Assembly (NCBI GenBank): GCA_013399695.1
Contig: VXAU01000195.1
Span: 72,627-136,626, forward strand
DNA: 64,000 nucleotides
Source: Formicarius rufipectus
Lineage: Eukaryota > Chordata > Aves > Passeriformes > Formicariidae
Reading direction: 5' to 3'
The position numbers and the translations under genes were made by a program. The notes beneath the pieces were generated by a model that searched no databases, was not told the origin of the DNA, and saw only the letters and a list, made by a program, of their open reading frames with translations. This document shows positions 21,674-33,649 of this stretch, in pieces (position 1 is the first letter of the stretch; each line of letters starts with the position of its first letter).

Positions 21674-22186
21674 TGAGACCCCACCTGCAGAGCTGCCCCA
21701 GCCCTGGGGAACAGCACAGGGAGGACATGGAGCTGCTGGAGAGAGTCCAGAGGAGGTCACGGAGATGCTGCATCTGGAGCAGCTCTGCTCTGGAGCCAGG
21801 CTGGGAGAGCTGGGAGTGCTCACCTGGAGAAGAGAAGGCTCCAGGGAGACCTGAGAGCCCCTTCCAGAGCCTAAAGGGGCTCCAGGAGAGCTGGAGAGGG
21901 ACTTGGGTGAAGAGCGTGGAGTGACAAGAAAAAGGGGAATGGCTTCCCATTGCCAGAGGGCAGGGTTAGGTGGGATATTGGGAAGAAATTCCACTCTCTG
22001 AGGGTCGGGAGGCCCTGGCACAGGCTGGGCAGAGAAGCTGTGGTTGCCCCATCTCTCAAGGCCATGTTGGACAGGGCTTGGAGCACCCTGGTCAAGTTGG
22101 ACACCAGGAAGGTGACCCTGCCTATGCCAGGGGGTGGAACTGGTTGAACTTTAAGGTCCCTTCAACCCAAACCATTCTGTGATTCC
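21674..22186 (+). repeat. CR1 LINE fragment (longest in window, about 510 bp)
   Basis: Starts at the 'tgagaccccacctgcagagc' region and runs without break through 'gaggtcacggagatgctgc' and 'ggagaagagaaggctccagg' to the tail ACCATTCTGTGATTCC. It lies in the 3' UTR and the end of the pol-coding part; no intact reverse transcriptase remains. Confidence 0.95.
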
Positions 22187-22874
22187 ATGGTTTCCCCATG
22201 AAGCCCTCAGATACATCCTCTCACACAGCTACCTGAGACAATCCCACCTCCTGGGATCTGAGTGGGAAGGAAGACACCTGCTCCTCTGCTGTGAGCTGAG
22301 CTTCCCTGTCCCTGCCCTCAGCCGTGGAGAGGACTCAGGATGCTGCCCTGCAGGATCAGCCTCTTGGCAAGACATGGCTCTGGAAGAGAGGGAACAGTTG
22401 CTGTGAGGTGCACTGAGGGGCTGGTGTTACCCTCAGGGGGAAGTTTTCCTGGGGACTGTCCCTGCTGTGTGTGGAATGCTGGAGATGCTGCTGGCCCTCT
22501 GAAGGAACATGGAAAGTGGGAAGCTCCCCCAAATCCGTGCTGCCTGGATCAAGACCTGGCACATCCTGGAGCTATGAGGTGGTCACCCATCATCACAGCT
22601 GGAGGAGGTGTTGCCCTGCCTGGACCTCTGGTGCTCAGCAGCAGCACTGGGGCTGCTCCTCAGCCTTTCACACCCAGCTCCACATGGTATTTACCATGTG
22701 CCTTCCTGGCACTGCTGCACCTGGAACTGTTCATCTCCCTTGTGGGCTCTTTCCGTGGCTCCCCAGTCAGAGTTTCTTAGTTCCTTATAAACACTAATGA
22801 ATTCATTTCCCCACGCCCTTATGAGGGAAATGGGGTGTTGCATCTTCTTTGCTCACAGAGAACTCGAGTGTAGA
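22187..22874. other. Intergenic, no gene seen
   Basis: Single-copy sequence between a CR1 fragment and an LTR; no exon or repeat recognised. Confidence 0.6.
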
Positions 22875-23578
22875 TGTGGCAGTGTTCACCCAGTGTCCAC
22901 CCAAACCTCCAGGACCCCACATTTCCCAGGGGGAAAGGAAAAGGAGAATAGGCAAAAAACAGCTGAGAGATAATGGCAAAACAAACTCAGAGTGGCTAAA
23001 TACTTAAATTTATTACTAACAAGATAAGAAGTAAAAAGCAAGAAATAAATCAGTCTTAAAAACACCAGCAGGGAATGGGGAGTCAGTCCATTGTTGTTTC
23101 TGCCATTGCTGATGTGAATTCATCCCTCAGACAGTTGTTCTTCAAATGTGCTGTCCTGGGGGTCACTCCATGGGCTACAGGGGGGTCTCTGCACCCGGAT
23201 GGGCTCCGTGGGCTGCAGGGGCACAGCTGCTCCCCCACGGTCCTGCCCACGGGCTGCAGGGGGGCCACAGCTCTAAGTCCTTCCCCTGCTCCCGTGGGGT
23301 CCCTCCTTCTCCTCCTCCTGCTCCCACCTTGGTCTCTGTGTTGTTATCCCATGGCTGGAATTCCCAACTGCCCCACACTCCTAAATCCTTCACTCTGTTA
23401 TCCCAGAGCTGTGACTTTGATTCTTAATTGGCTCAACTCTGTCCACCAGCAGGAGGTCCCTCCTGGCCCTGGCTGTCCTTGGCTCCACAGGACAGGGGAA
23501 GCTTCTGGCAGCTTCTAACAGAGACCATCCTGGATAACCTCCCCTACTACCAAAATCCAGCCACAGAAACCTATGACA
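22875..23578 (-). mobile_element. Solo LTR, family 2, short form
   Basis: On the minus strand it begins TGTCATAGGTTTCTG and ends near ...CACTGCCACA, with an AATAAA signal (in GTTAGTAATAAATTTAAG) about 150 bp before the 3' end. It is the same element as 49067-50096 but about 325 bp shorter. Flanking hexamers GTAGAT and GGGGAT are only a partial match. No retroviral genes flank it. Confidence 0.7.
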
Positions 23579-24089
23579 GGGGATTTGGGGGCTTTGAGGC
23601 ATGTTGGCTCCCTGGGAGGGTGGGAGTGCTGGTTTTCCACATGCTGGCTGTGTGTGGCACCCACGACTGGCCGTGAGCACCAGGCAGTGTCCCACCAACG
23701 GGGCTGGGTGATGCCCACCCTAGAGCTTGTGGTCCCCACTCAGCCTTCATCCCAGCAGCTCTGTCCTCCCAGGGAACACACCTTCCCTCCTGGTTTTAGC
23801 ACCTGCTTGGTCACTCAGCTCTGTGAACATGTGGGTCCAAGTGCTGTGGGTCATGACTCCTCCATAGGTGAGAGTGCTCTGGGATGTCCATCTGCCTTTG
23901 TGCTGAGGAAGAAGGTGCAGCTTTGCACACCAAGCAGATCCCCAAATTTGTGTGGAGATTGTGCTGGGAGGTGGCTCTCCTGAGTTGGTCAGCGAGGGTC
24001 ACCAGGCAGCACACAGTGTCTTACAACAGGTTTAACCAAACCACCTCAGCAGCTTCACCGACCACGGTGGGATTTTCCCCCAGGACAAC
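23579..24089. other. Intergenic, no gene seen
   Basis: Single-copy, no recognisable feature. Confidence 0.6.
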
Positions 24090-24323
24090 TCAGCGGAGGG
24101 TTAGGCTGCATATGAGGAAAAGGTCCTTCCCCCAGAGGGTGGTGGGCACTGCCCAGGCTCCCCAGGGCAGTGGGCACGGCCCCGAGGCTGCCAGAGCTCC
24201 AGGAGGGTTTGGCCAACACTGCCAGGGACAGAGGGGAATTGTTGGGGTGTCCTGGGCAGGGCCAGGAGTTTGTATGGCTGATCCTTGAGGGTGCCTTCCA
24301 ACTCAGGACATTCTGTGGTTCTA
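24090..24323 (+). repeat. CR1 LINE fragment
   Basis: 'cccccagagggtggtgggca', 'ccccgaggctgccagagctc' and the tail ACTCAGGACATTCTGTGGTT mark the CR1 3' region. Confidence 0.9.
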
Positions 24324-25235
24324 AGTGTGAGAGAAACCTGGTAGTGTATTTGTCTGGGAGCTGCTGTCCCCAGCAGGAAACTCAGGTCTGTCCGTAGCTG
24401 TGAACGTGTCCCCGGGATGGGCACACCAGAGACTTGCAGAGTGCAGAATCATCCCACCCTTGCCTGTTCCCCTTCGCTGCTGCAGGCATTGCTGCCGTGT
24501 CCCCATACACACCCTGCAAACACCGCCGCCCCCGCTGCCCCCCGAGCCCCGGCTGAGCTCGGTGCGGGCTCCGCGGCTCGCCCTGCTCGGATGCTGCGCC
24601 CGCAGATCCCGGCGATGATGCTCCACAGCGGAGCTGCCTTTAGGAGCACACCCCGGCACCGATAGCCCTGACAAGCAGCAATTACTGTGCTGACGAAATA
24701 AAAGTTTTGAGTTGTTTTGCAAATATTTTTGAAGCCCCGATACAGCAGCAGAAGTGGGCGTAATTACACATGAAAGTGTATCTCCTTTATAGTCTTTTAA
24801 TTATCTACTCAGGTAAACCATAATTTGAGGGGAAATGCTTTAAATCTGTTCTTTTCTAATAAGAAAAAAAATGAGGTGGGAGAGTGTTATTTTAATGTAA
24901 TTAGGAGAAGATAGGGCTGGATGGATGGGAGAGGGAGCAGGGTGCTGTGCTGTGCTCCGGGGACCTCGGGCTCTGTCACCACGAGTCCTCTCTCCTTGCT
25001 GACCAGAACATTAACACTGTGGCGGAAATAAGTGTCTGTTCACAAGTGCTGGCAATGCTCTTTTGTCTTGTCATCAGCTGTCCTGAGCCCAGCTCTGCCA
25101 GGACTTGCCCTTGTACAGCTTGGAATCACTGAGGGACCGCCCTGAGACCAGTCTGTTCTTGGAAGACCACTGTCTAGCCACAGCAGGAGAAGCCCTGAAG
25201 GACAGTGTGGGATTGAGGGCTGTCATGTGGGAGGG
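24324..25235. other. Intergenic: CpG-rich patch followed by AT-rich block
   Basis: 24520-24660 is dense in CpG and C/G runs. It is followed at 24660-24910 by AT-rich sequence with CAATTA, GTAATTACAC and TTTTAATTATC motifs. The pairing looks like a distal regulatory element or an unannotated promoter; no exon is recognised. Confidence 0.4.
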
Positions 25236-25340
25236 GAATCATAGCAACGGGAAGGACTTGGGGTTGGAAGGGACCTTTAAAGCTCAGCTCATTCCACCTC
25301 TCCTTCCACTGCATCAGGTTGCTCCAAGCCCAGTCCAGAC
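25236..25340 (-). repeat. CR1 LINE 3' tail
   Basis: 'aatcatagcaacgggaagg' then 'ggttggaagggacctttaaa' and 'catcaggttgctccaagccc' are the reversed CR1 3' end. Confidence 0.85.
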
Positions 25341-26403
25341 AATCTGGGCACCTCCCAGGACTTGGTTTCTCTTGCTGGGAACCCAGATGCCCGTTGAAAC
25401 TACGTTGCTCCGAGCTGAGTCCTGAGTTAAAACTGGTTCCAGGACTCCAGCTTTTGCCAAGAATTAGCTGACATGCTAATTTCCCCTCTTCCACTTCCAT
25501 TCCTGAAGTGCTGTCAGATGAGGCGCCTTTTAAAATAAGTTATTTTCATCCAGTCTGCAGCTTTCCAAGAGAAGAATGAGTGCTGAACTTTATGTTTCCT
25601 CTAATGGCTCCTCAGAGCCCAGGATAAGATCAAACCCTGGCTCCTCCGGGCTGTGTGCTCCACACAAGTGGTGCATCTCCTGCAGAACCTGCAAGCAGAA
25701 TAGATGATCCATCTTCTGGGGTGGAAAGCTAAGGCACAAGGGGATGAGGTGACTTTTCCAGGAGTCTGCAGGCAGCCCAGGGATGCTGCAGATGCTCATG
25801 TAAGACACTCAGTTCTCAGTGTTTGCATCTCCCAGGGATCTTCCCAGCAAGTGAAAAGGGAAAAAGCCAGGCTGCTTCCCTGGTGCACTTGTTTTCCCAG
25901 GAAGCCAACAGCCCTTGCTGCCTGTCTGTGCCATTCCTGTTATTGTGAATGTCAAGCACTTTGCAAACAGAGGCATTAAATGTCAGATCCTGTCCCTTAC
26001 AAGCCCTGCTTGTAATTTGAATGCTCAGACATGCTCCGTGGTCACCTCGGTTCCGTTTCCTTCCTCTGATGAGTGGTGTCCCCGGTACGGCTGCACTGAG
26101 GTGAGGACGCAAAGCAGTGCTCTTTACACTGCTCTGGACCTTCATCCCAGGGTCTTCATTCTCCCTCCCAGAGATTTAAAAATACTTAGGATCTGATTTC
26201 CACCTGCCCCCCTGCTTTAGGGAGGATAACAGGCATTTTGGGTGGTGTTTGGGTCCCAGTGACTCCTTTAGCCGTCAGAGCCAAGCATCCCTTGCAACCG
26301 TGTGCTGGTGAGAGCTGTCCCCTGAGAAGCTCAGCCTCCAGCTGAAGAAATGCTGCTCCAGGATTTCGTGCATGGATTTGTCCTTGTTTTCCTCTTGGGT
26401 AAG
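25341..26403. other. Intergenic, no gene seen
   Basis: Single-copy DNA without supported features. Confidence 0.6.
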
Positions 26404-26775
26404 TGAGATGAGGCATGAAGTTCAACAAGGCCAAGTGCAAGGTCCTGTGTCTGGGTTAGGGCAATGCCAGGCACAAATACAGCCTGGGTGAAGAAAGGAT
26501 GGAGGGCAGCCCTGGGGAGAAGGGCTTGGAAGTGGGCAAAAGGGAAAGGCTTCAAACTGACAGAGGGTAGGGTTAGATTGGATATGAAGAAGAAATTATT
26601 CTCTGTGAAGGTGGTGAGGCCCTGGCCCAGCTCTGGCTGTCACATCCCTGAAAGTGTCTAAGGCCAGGTTTGGATGGGGTTTGGAGGAGCCTGGTCTCGT
26701 GGAAAGTGTCCTTGACCGTGGCAGAGGAAACGAGATGGTCTTTAAGGACCCATCTATCTCAACCCACTCCATGAC
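26404..26775 (+). repeat. CR1 LINE fragment
   Basis: 'catgaagttcaacaaggcca', 'gaagaaattattctctgtga' and 'taaggccaggtttggatggg' occur in CR1 order. The tail has decayed (AACCCACTCCATGACC). Confidence 0.9.
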
Positions 26776-27986
26776 CTCTCACATCTCATGCTGCAAACTA
26801 CCTTGTGGCTTCTCTCCCTTCCTGCTCTTCCATCAGTTCCCCATATTTGCCCATTCTTTGCTTGTTGTTTGCTGTTATTTTGGATACAGAGGTGGCCCAC
26901 CACTGGACTGGTGTGTGCCCTTAGGGAGATACCAAGTTTCCCCCATTCCTGTATTAGTGTTTTCCCCTCGGTGTGCACCCAAGTGCTGAGCTGGTCCCTT
27001 TCCCTGTTCCCAGTGGGAACAGCCAGGGTGGCTGCCAGCTTCCTGGTGGTTTGCCCTTCATGGAAAAGGAACTGAGGATGTGCCAGCTCTGAGTGCACAG
27101 GTGACAGAAAGTGCTCAGCTCTGGTCCATTTCGTGCCTTTGAGATGGGGTTTCTCATTTGCACCGTGGCATTGACACACTAAAATAATACCTAAAACACA
27201 CATAACAAATTAAAGCAAATACTGCATGTGCTGGTGCCCAGAAATGTGGGACTTGCTGCACGGCTAACAAGATGCATTTTAATAATTACAAATGAACCAG
27301 TGGCCAAGAGAACCTTCACTGAGCACACCTGTAATGAATGCAGATGCTGCTGCTCCCTCAGAATGCAGATAATCACATTTGCCAGTGCATTAGAACTGAT
27401 TTAGGGGTAAACAATAGCTGCCATCTGAATCTCCTTTACAACCTATTGGCTGTAGCAGGTACCTTTTTTCTATTATTTGAAATACTTGTAAATATTTTAC
27501 CAGGCCTTCACGCTGCAGTTGTTTTTTGGGTTTGTTTGTTTTGTGTTTTGGTGTTTCTTCTTATTTTATTTATTATTTATTTATTGTGAATTGACAACAG
27601 TGTTCAACCTCCATCTAATCCAAGGAGCTCATGGTTGTTACCTCCTCTCTCCATCCTTTGTCGGAATAATTGTTCTTCCCACAGTGCCTGCTGCATGGTT
27701 TGTAAGCTTATTTCAGGCTCAGCTGTGGGGATTAGTGATAACTCTGCCTATTGTACCAAGGCTCATATTATTTAAAACTGAAACTAGAACAAAGACAATT
27801 CAATTCCATCTCCTCTCTGCCCCGGTGAAATAGCATTTACTGACACTGGCCAGGAAATCCAAGGTACGAGCTGAGTCTCTGCCTGTCTGGAGGTTGGGAA
27901 AGGGAGGCAAACCTGGTTGGGCAGACTTTGTTCAGCCCCAGAGCTTGGGAATGGCTTTTCCTTGGGTCGCCCCTTCCCTAAGCGTT
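26776..27986. other. Intergenic, no gene seen
   Basis: Mixed DNA with an AT-rich section at 27180-27590 (TTATTTATTATTTATTTATT near 27562). Confidence 0.6.
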
Positions 27987-28186
27987 ATTATATATTATAT
28001 NNNNNNNNNNNNNNNNNNNNNNNNNNNNNNNNNNNNNNNNNNNNNNNNNNNNNNNNNNNNNNNNNNNNNNNNNNNNNNNNNNNNNNNNNNNNNNNNNNNN
28101 NNNNNNNNNNNNNNNNNNNNNNNNNNNNNNNNNNNNNNNNNNNNNNNATTATATATATTATATATATTATATATATTATATTATAG
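27987..28186. repeat. TATATTA microsatellite around an assembly gap
   Basis: ATTATATATTATAT runs into 147 N at 28001-28147 and resumes as repeats of TATATATTA to 28186. The true length of the array is unknown. Confidence 0.9.
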
Positions 28187-28811
28187 CTGGTGCAGGAGGG
28201 GTGGGATGCTGCGGTGGAAACGCTCAGGTTTTATTTCCTCCCAGTACATCAAGGTCTTGGGGGCATTCCAGTAGGCCCACACTGGCAGCTGAGAGTGGGG
28301 GTAGGGCTGTCCCCAGCTCTGGTGGTCAGCTGGCTTCACACACAGCCCTGCTGCAGCTGGAGTCTGGTTAAGCAGCTTGAGTTCACCTCTTTTTCCTCTG
28401 TGCTTGGCCAGTAACGTGAGACCAGCTCTCCAGCAGATAGCCCAGATCATACATAGAGATTTTAAGCCAGGTTACTACCAGGAATGTTTCCAGGAATGCC
28501 TTGGCACATGTAGAGCTGGTGTTCTTGGGCATCACGTGCCTTTCAGGAAGCTTCTCTTGGTTAGAGCAGAGGAGCTTGTGGCAGAGCTGTGTGGTCACCC
28601 CTGCCCTTGTGATGGGGAGGCTGAGAGAGCAGGGGTTCCCAGGCTGGCATGGCAGCAGGGCCATCACTGGACCACTCCCTTGGGATTTTGCCACCCTCTA
28701 TCCCTTGCTATTTGTGCCTTCCCCCTCTAGATTTCACCTGGGGGTTCAAGGGATGAAGGAAAGGCATTGCTGCCTCTCCTTCCATGGAGCTTCCACAGCC
28801 ACTGAGGTTCA
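28187..28811. other. Intergenic, no gene seen
   Basis: Single-copy DNA without supported features. Confidence 0.6.
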
Positions 28812-29079
28812 TGGAAATATGGAATACCCTGAGCTGGAAGGGACCCACAAGGATCATCCATACAAAGTCCTGGCCCTGCCCAGGACACCTCAAGAGTCAC
28901 ACCCTGTCCCTGACAGTGTTGTCCAAACCCTCCTGCAGCTCTGGCAGCCTCGGGGCTGTGCCCACTGCCCTGGGGAGCCTGGTCAGTGCCCACCACCCTC
29001 TGGGGAAAGAACCTTTTGCTGAGATCCCACCTGACCCTGCCCTGACACAGCTCCAGCTGTTCCCTTGGGTTCTGTCACT
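28812..29079 (-). repeat. CR1 LINE fragment
   Basis: Reversed CR1 3' region: 'gagctggaagggacccacaa', 'caaaccctcctgcagctctg', 'cccaccaccctctggggaaa'. Close to the copies at 36118, 51469 and 54346. Confidence 0.9.
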
Positions 29080-31065
29080 GGTGGAGGATTTAACTACACT
29101 ATTTTTGTTAGCAGTGTTCAACTCCCTGCTCAGCTTTTCCTCTACCCCAACCCTGACCCCAAAATCCCACACTTGGTGCACCCTGCATGGTGACACTGAC
29201 TTCTCCTTCAGGCTGGGAGGTTCTGGTGTGACCTGCCCTGGCCACTGCTGTTCCATGACCCACCCATCACCCTCCTGTGCTACCCCAGCAGAGTGTGGGG
29301 GGTGTGTGTGTATGGGGGGCGGTGAGAAACCCCAGACACACAAAAGCTGGAGGAACCACCAGCAGCTGTAACCCTGGCAACTGTGTCTCAGGATTTGAAT
29401 GTAATTATACCTTGAACGTGATAAACACTCCGAAGGACTCTTTATGTGGAGATCATACTAAAGAAGTCTTTGAAATTACCCTCATCAAATATTGATAGAA
29501 GGAGAGTTAAAAAAAAAAAATTAAAAAAAAAGGGAAAAGGGAAGAGGAGAGAAAAGGCGAATTCTTGCTCTTGCCCACGGGCTGGGGGTTAATGAGGATC
29601 TGTGGGTTTATCACCACGGTGCAAGGCCCACGGAGAGCTCCAGCACACGGAGGAATTAAAAGTGGGGGCAGGAGGATAAGAGGAATAAAACCATCAGGTG
29701 AGGCAGCTGTATCGATTGGCATTTTGTTTTATGTTTGGCATGCAGGAAAGCCATCCCCACAAACACCATTCATCTTGGCCAGCCACGGCAGCCAGGGTTT
29801 AATTGCTTTGCAGGGGGAGAGGGTGGAGGAGAAGGGGTGTTTCTGGGGGTCCATCAGGGTGGAGGGTCGTGTTGGTCGGCAGAGCACTGAGGATGGAGCT
29901 CTCCTCCCACCTGTGACTCTGCAGGCAGAGTGTTCTGCGCAGGGAGAGCAGGTTGAAGTCCTGGGTGGTTTCCCGCAGGAGTGGAGGAGCATCCCTGAAA
30001 TTGGTGGCTTTGGTTCAGTGCAGGGATGCTCCAGCATTCAATGCTCCTTGCTGGCACTCATCTGCTGCCAGGACCCTCTGTCCTTGGGAGAAGCTCACCA
30101 GGGACCTTCCCTGGCTCTGGTGGTGTGCCAAGGGAGGGAGCTGGGCTGCATTGCTCTATTTTCACCCTCTCCTTAAGGCTGGTGAGTGTGAGAGATGTCC
30201 TTAATAACAACAGCACCAACTTGGGCGGTGTTGGGACTGTCTGTTGAGCTCAGCAGGTGCCCTGGCAAATGTTTGGAGGAGCTTTGGTGAGTAGAGCAGC
30301 TTCTTGTCTCTTGAGTGACCTCCCAGCGCCACATGGGGATGGGAAGAAAATGGGTGAAGAAGCACTGGGGCTGCCTGGAATAAAACTCCATAGGAGCAGA
30401 GGCTGTGGAGATGTGGAGGAGAGGAGAGGAGAGGAGAGGAGAGGAGAGGAAAACAGCTCTTCATTCTGGCTCTGCAGGCAATGAGTGTCAGGGGAAGGAA
30501 GGCTGGAGAGGCCCAACTTTGTGAATTGCTGGTTGTGTGGTACTTAGTGATTTGAGGAGTTTGCTTCTAACTGAGAGAAGAGACAAAAGGCCAAGCACAT
30601 GGGTGCTCTGGCTGCAGCTCTGGTTGTTGTGAGTGTTGGCTGACTGACCATAACTATCTCTCACCTGGGCTGACAGAGACCTGGAGGTAAAGGTGTGCTC
30701 TCCCTGTGTGCTGGGGGCAGGATGGTGGTGGTGCCAATTCCCTCTTACTTTCACCTGGGCGTGGGTTTTATCACTTGATAAGTGTTTGTAGAGCAAACCT
30801 GAGCACCCCAACAGGAGGCAGCAGCTGACATCTCCATGGGATCCACCGTGGGAGCAGTGGCCAGTGCTGTGGCCAGGGGTGACTCGGAGTGCAGCCAGAG
30901 GACAACCAGGATCCTTCGGTGTTTTAATATGAACGATGGAGGCATGATGGAAATGCCAGGTTGCTGGAGAGCTGTTCATCCCTGGTGGAAAACCTCCCTT
31001 CCCCATTGAGCATCACTATTCTTGGCAGGCCTGTGCTTTAAAACCACATCAGTGCTCTCAGAAGG
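29080..31065. other. Intergenic, no gene seen
   Basis: Contains A-tracts at 29509-29531 and a GAGGA pentamer array at 30417-30449. No exon recognised. Confidence 0.6.
30417..30449. repeat. (GAGGA)n microsatellite
   Basis: Six to seven perfect GAGGA units. Confidence 0.9.
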
Positions 31066-31160
31066 GACCTGGCAAACATCTGAGCAAGAAGAAAACCACT
31101 TTAAAGCTCCAGCCACCCAGATCTGCAAAATCAGTCTGATGCCAGGAGACGTACCAGGAC
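31066..31160 (+). repeat. Unclassified dispersed repeat, copy A
   Basis: 'ggcaaacatctgagcaag', 'agatctgcaaaatcagtctg' and 'atgccaggagacgtaccagg' recur in the same order at 33276-33372. Not CR1 as I know it. Confidence 0.7.
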
Positions 31161-33127
31161 AGATGATGGCTTTGCAGCCTGTGACTGACCAGGAGTGGCA
31201 CAGAGCTGTGGAGACCCCCACGATGTGCCCACTGCTGTGTGCCTGAGCAAACATGCTGGTTTTGCTGGGACACAAACATTGGAGCCCCATCAGCCACTGA
31301 TGGCAATTCATGGGCTGCCTGAAACAGCTGGGAACATCTGTGATGCCACTGCTGGGTATCAGTTCCTGTTAAGGTAGCTGGGAGTGGAAAGAAGGGCGAA
31401 CTGCAGCTCTAAAGCATGTTTCTGGTCCAACTTGGAGGGTGGGTTTATGGAGCACAAGTCAGATGTGACTCAGGCATGGAAGGCAGGGGGTCTGCTGGGT
31501 TCCTCTGTGCTGGGGGGTGGTGGCTGAACAGCATGGAGGGTGTTGGAGGGAAAGGGCTGCAGATTGTCCTCTGAAATGTATTTCAAAAATGACTGAAAGT
31601 TGCACTAATCCTACCCCTGCCCAGCCCCTTGCAGAGCTGCTGGCTGGAGCCGTTCCCATCCAAGGATGGATTGGGTGGATCCTGCCTAGTGTGTGCTGGG
31701 GAGCACTTGCTGTGAGGTGGGAACAGGGAAGAGAGGTCCGGACAGCATGTAGTATCTAAAGCCTTTGAGGAAGGATCCAGATGGTGTCTGCATCTCTTGT
31801 TTATCAGGCTAAAAATAAATAACTTTTTAAAAGATCTCATTTTTCCTTTCCCACTGGAAATTACCACGGATTCCTCATTCTGAGGCCTTTGGAAGGGATG
31901 AAGGCAGTTGGGTTCCTACTGAGTACCCCTGGGAAACACTCCTGCCATCAGCAGAAGGTGCCAAGGGCTGTGCAGGTGCTTTGAAGGGAGAGTCAGTGCA
32001 TGAGAGAGCTGTGAGAGGTGGCAGGAGGAGGGCAGATGTGGACACACATCACCCGGGGCGTGTGCAAGGAGGAAATATCAGCTGAGGGTAAAAACGGAGC
32101 TTTGACCTTTTGGAAGAGCTGTCTGAGCAAGGTGGCTGAGGTGCAGTGAATCATTTAACAGAACAGCTGAATCCTTGGGCTGAGCCAGGCAAGGGCTGTC
32201 CCAGCAGAGGAGCTGCTTCTCCCAAGAAGGCTCCCCAGGTTCATGCTTAGATGGTTCCTTTAAAGGTTAATTCTCACCGGCAGCATCTGGAAGAAAACCT
32301 GGAGTACTCAGGGAATTCAACCCGCTATAAAGGCCCTTCATGTTTGTGGGGGGTTTTTTTGGTCTTTGTTTCTTAAATGTTAAAATTTGCTCTTATTCAT
32401 GTCTCAAGATAAAAAAAAGAGTGAAAAGAAAACGCCAGCCCTCCAAGCTGGGCTCCCGGTGCAGAGGCACAAAGAGACAGCCACGCCGTTCCCGATGGCA
32501 GCGTGGTGGGCTGAGCTTCCCCCCGCTCCAAGGTGGCCAAATAAAGAGCTCCCGCAGTCATCTTTTTCTCCAAGAGTTGCATTGTTAAAACCTTCCGTGG
32601 GGAAATCCAGGGAGTGTAATTGCTCTGGTCTGACTCTGCCCGCTGAGCCGCTTGAATTAAGTGGGTGTTTTGGCATCCTGAGCAGAGCCTTGTGGGAAGT
32701 GACCTTCGCCTTCCTCCGCAACCCGCCGCTAATTAGGATGGAGAGAGCCCTGCTTTGTTTCCAAACAGCGGCTCGGCTCGTTCTGCCGGGAGCTGCCCGG
32801 TGTGCTCGGTGCGCAGCGAGCGGGACACGGAGGATGCTCGGCCGGGGAGAGGCTGCCCCGGGCCGCTTGGGGAGCCTATTCACTGCAAAGCCCCTCATTA
32901 GCCAGCGACGGAATTAACATCTGAAATGACGCTTTGTTAAAAAGAAAGAAAAAAAAAAAAGGGAAAAAAAAAAAAGAAACATAATAAAGAAACATCATTT
33001 CCATGGCTGCTTGCAGGCAGTATTTGCAAACTTGGGAGTGGCAACAATGCCTGCGGTATTGTGCGAAGGGCACGGCTGGAGCTGCAGATGTGAGGGTTTG
33101 GGGCAGGTGTCAAAGCGTCCTTAAGGA
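31161..33127. other. Intergenic: single-copy, with a CpG-rich patch
   Basis: 32755-32880 is CpG-rich (GCGGCTCGG, GGTGCGCAGCGAGCGGG), flanked by AT-rich sequence and an A-rich tract at 32940-32990. It may be a regulatory element. No exon is supported. Confidence 0.45.
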
Positions 33128-33210
33128 ATCTCTGAATGCTTTGGATGGGAAAGGACCTTAAAGATCGTGTAGTTCCAGCACTCATGCCACGGGCAGGGAC
33201 AGCTGCTGTG
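33128..33210 (-). repeat. CR1-like 3' tail (degraded)
   Basis: 'tttggatgggaaaggacctt' then 'aaagatcgtgtagttccagc' matches the reversed CR1 end. Confidence 0.65.
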
Positions 33211-33275
33211 AGAGATGGGCTTCGCCTGCCCTTGCGACCATTTACACGGGTCATCTCTCTTGTGTTATGAGAACT

Positions 33276-33372
33276 GCCTTGGCAAACATCTCCTGAGCAA
33301 GGAGAAAACCGTCTTTCAGCTCCAGCCTAGATCTGCAAAGTCTATCTGATGCCAGGAGATGTGCCAGGGCAC
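33276..33372 (+). repeat. Unclassified dispersed repeat, copy B
   Basis: Partner of 31066-31160, same strand; about 85% alike by eye with small indels. Confidence 0.7.
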
Positions 33373-33649
33373 TGGTTTACCTATGATGGGTGATGAAGAA
33401 TTCTGGCTTTTGGAAAGACACTTATTTTCAACTTTATAAAAAAGGGACAAAGATGATGAAGTTTTCAAAGGTCAAATTCAGCCTCCTCTGCAGGGGAAAC
33501 TGGAATATGGGGACACTTAGAGTGTTTAAACCAAATTTACTCAGGAAGAAGATTAGTTAAACTGTGTTGAAGTTCGATGTGAATGCCCCCATTCAAATGT
33601 AATCCGGTTTATCATCGTTTGTGTTGGAAATGAGCTTGGTTACCCAGTG

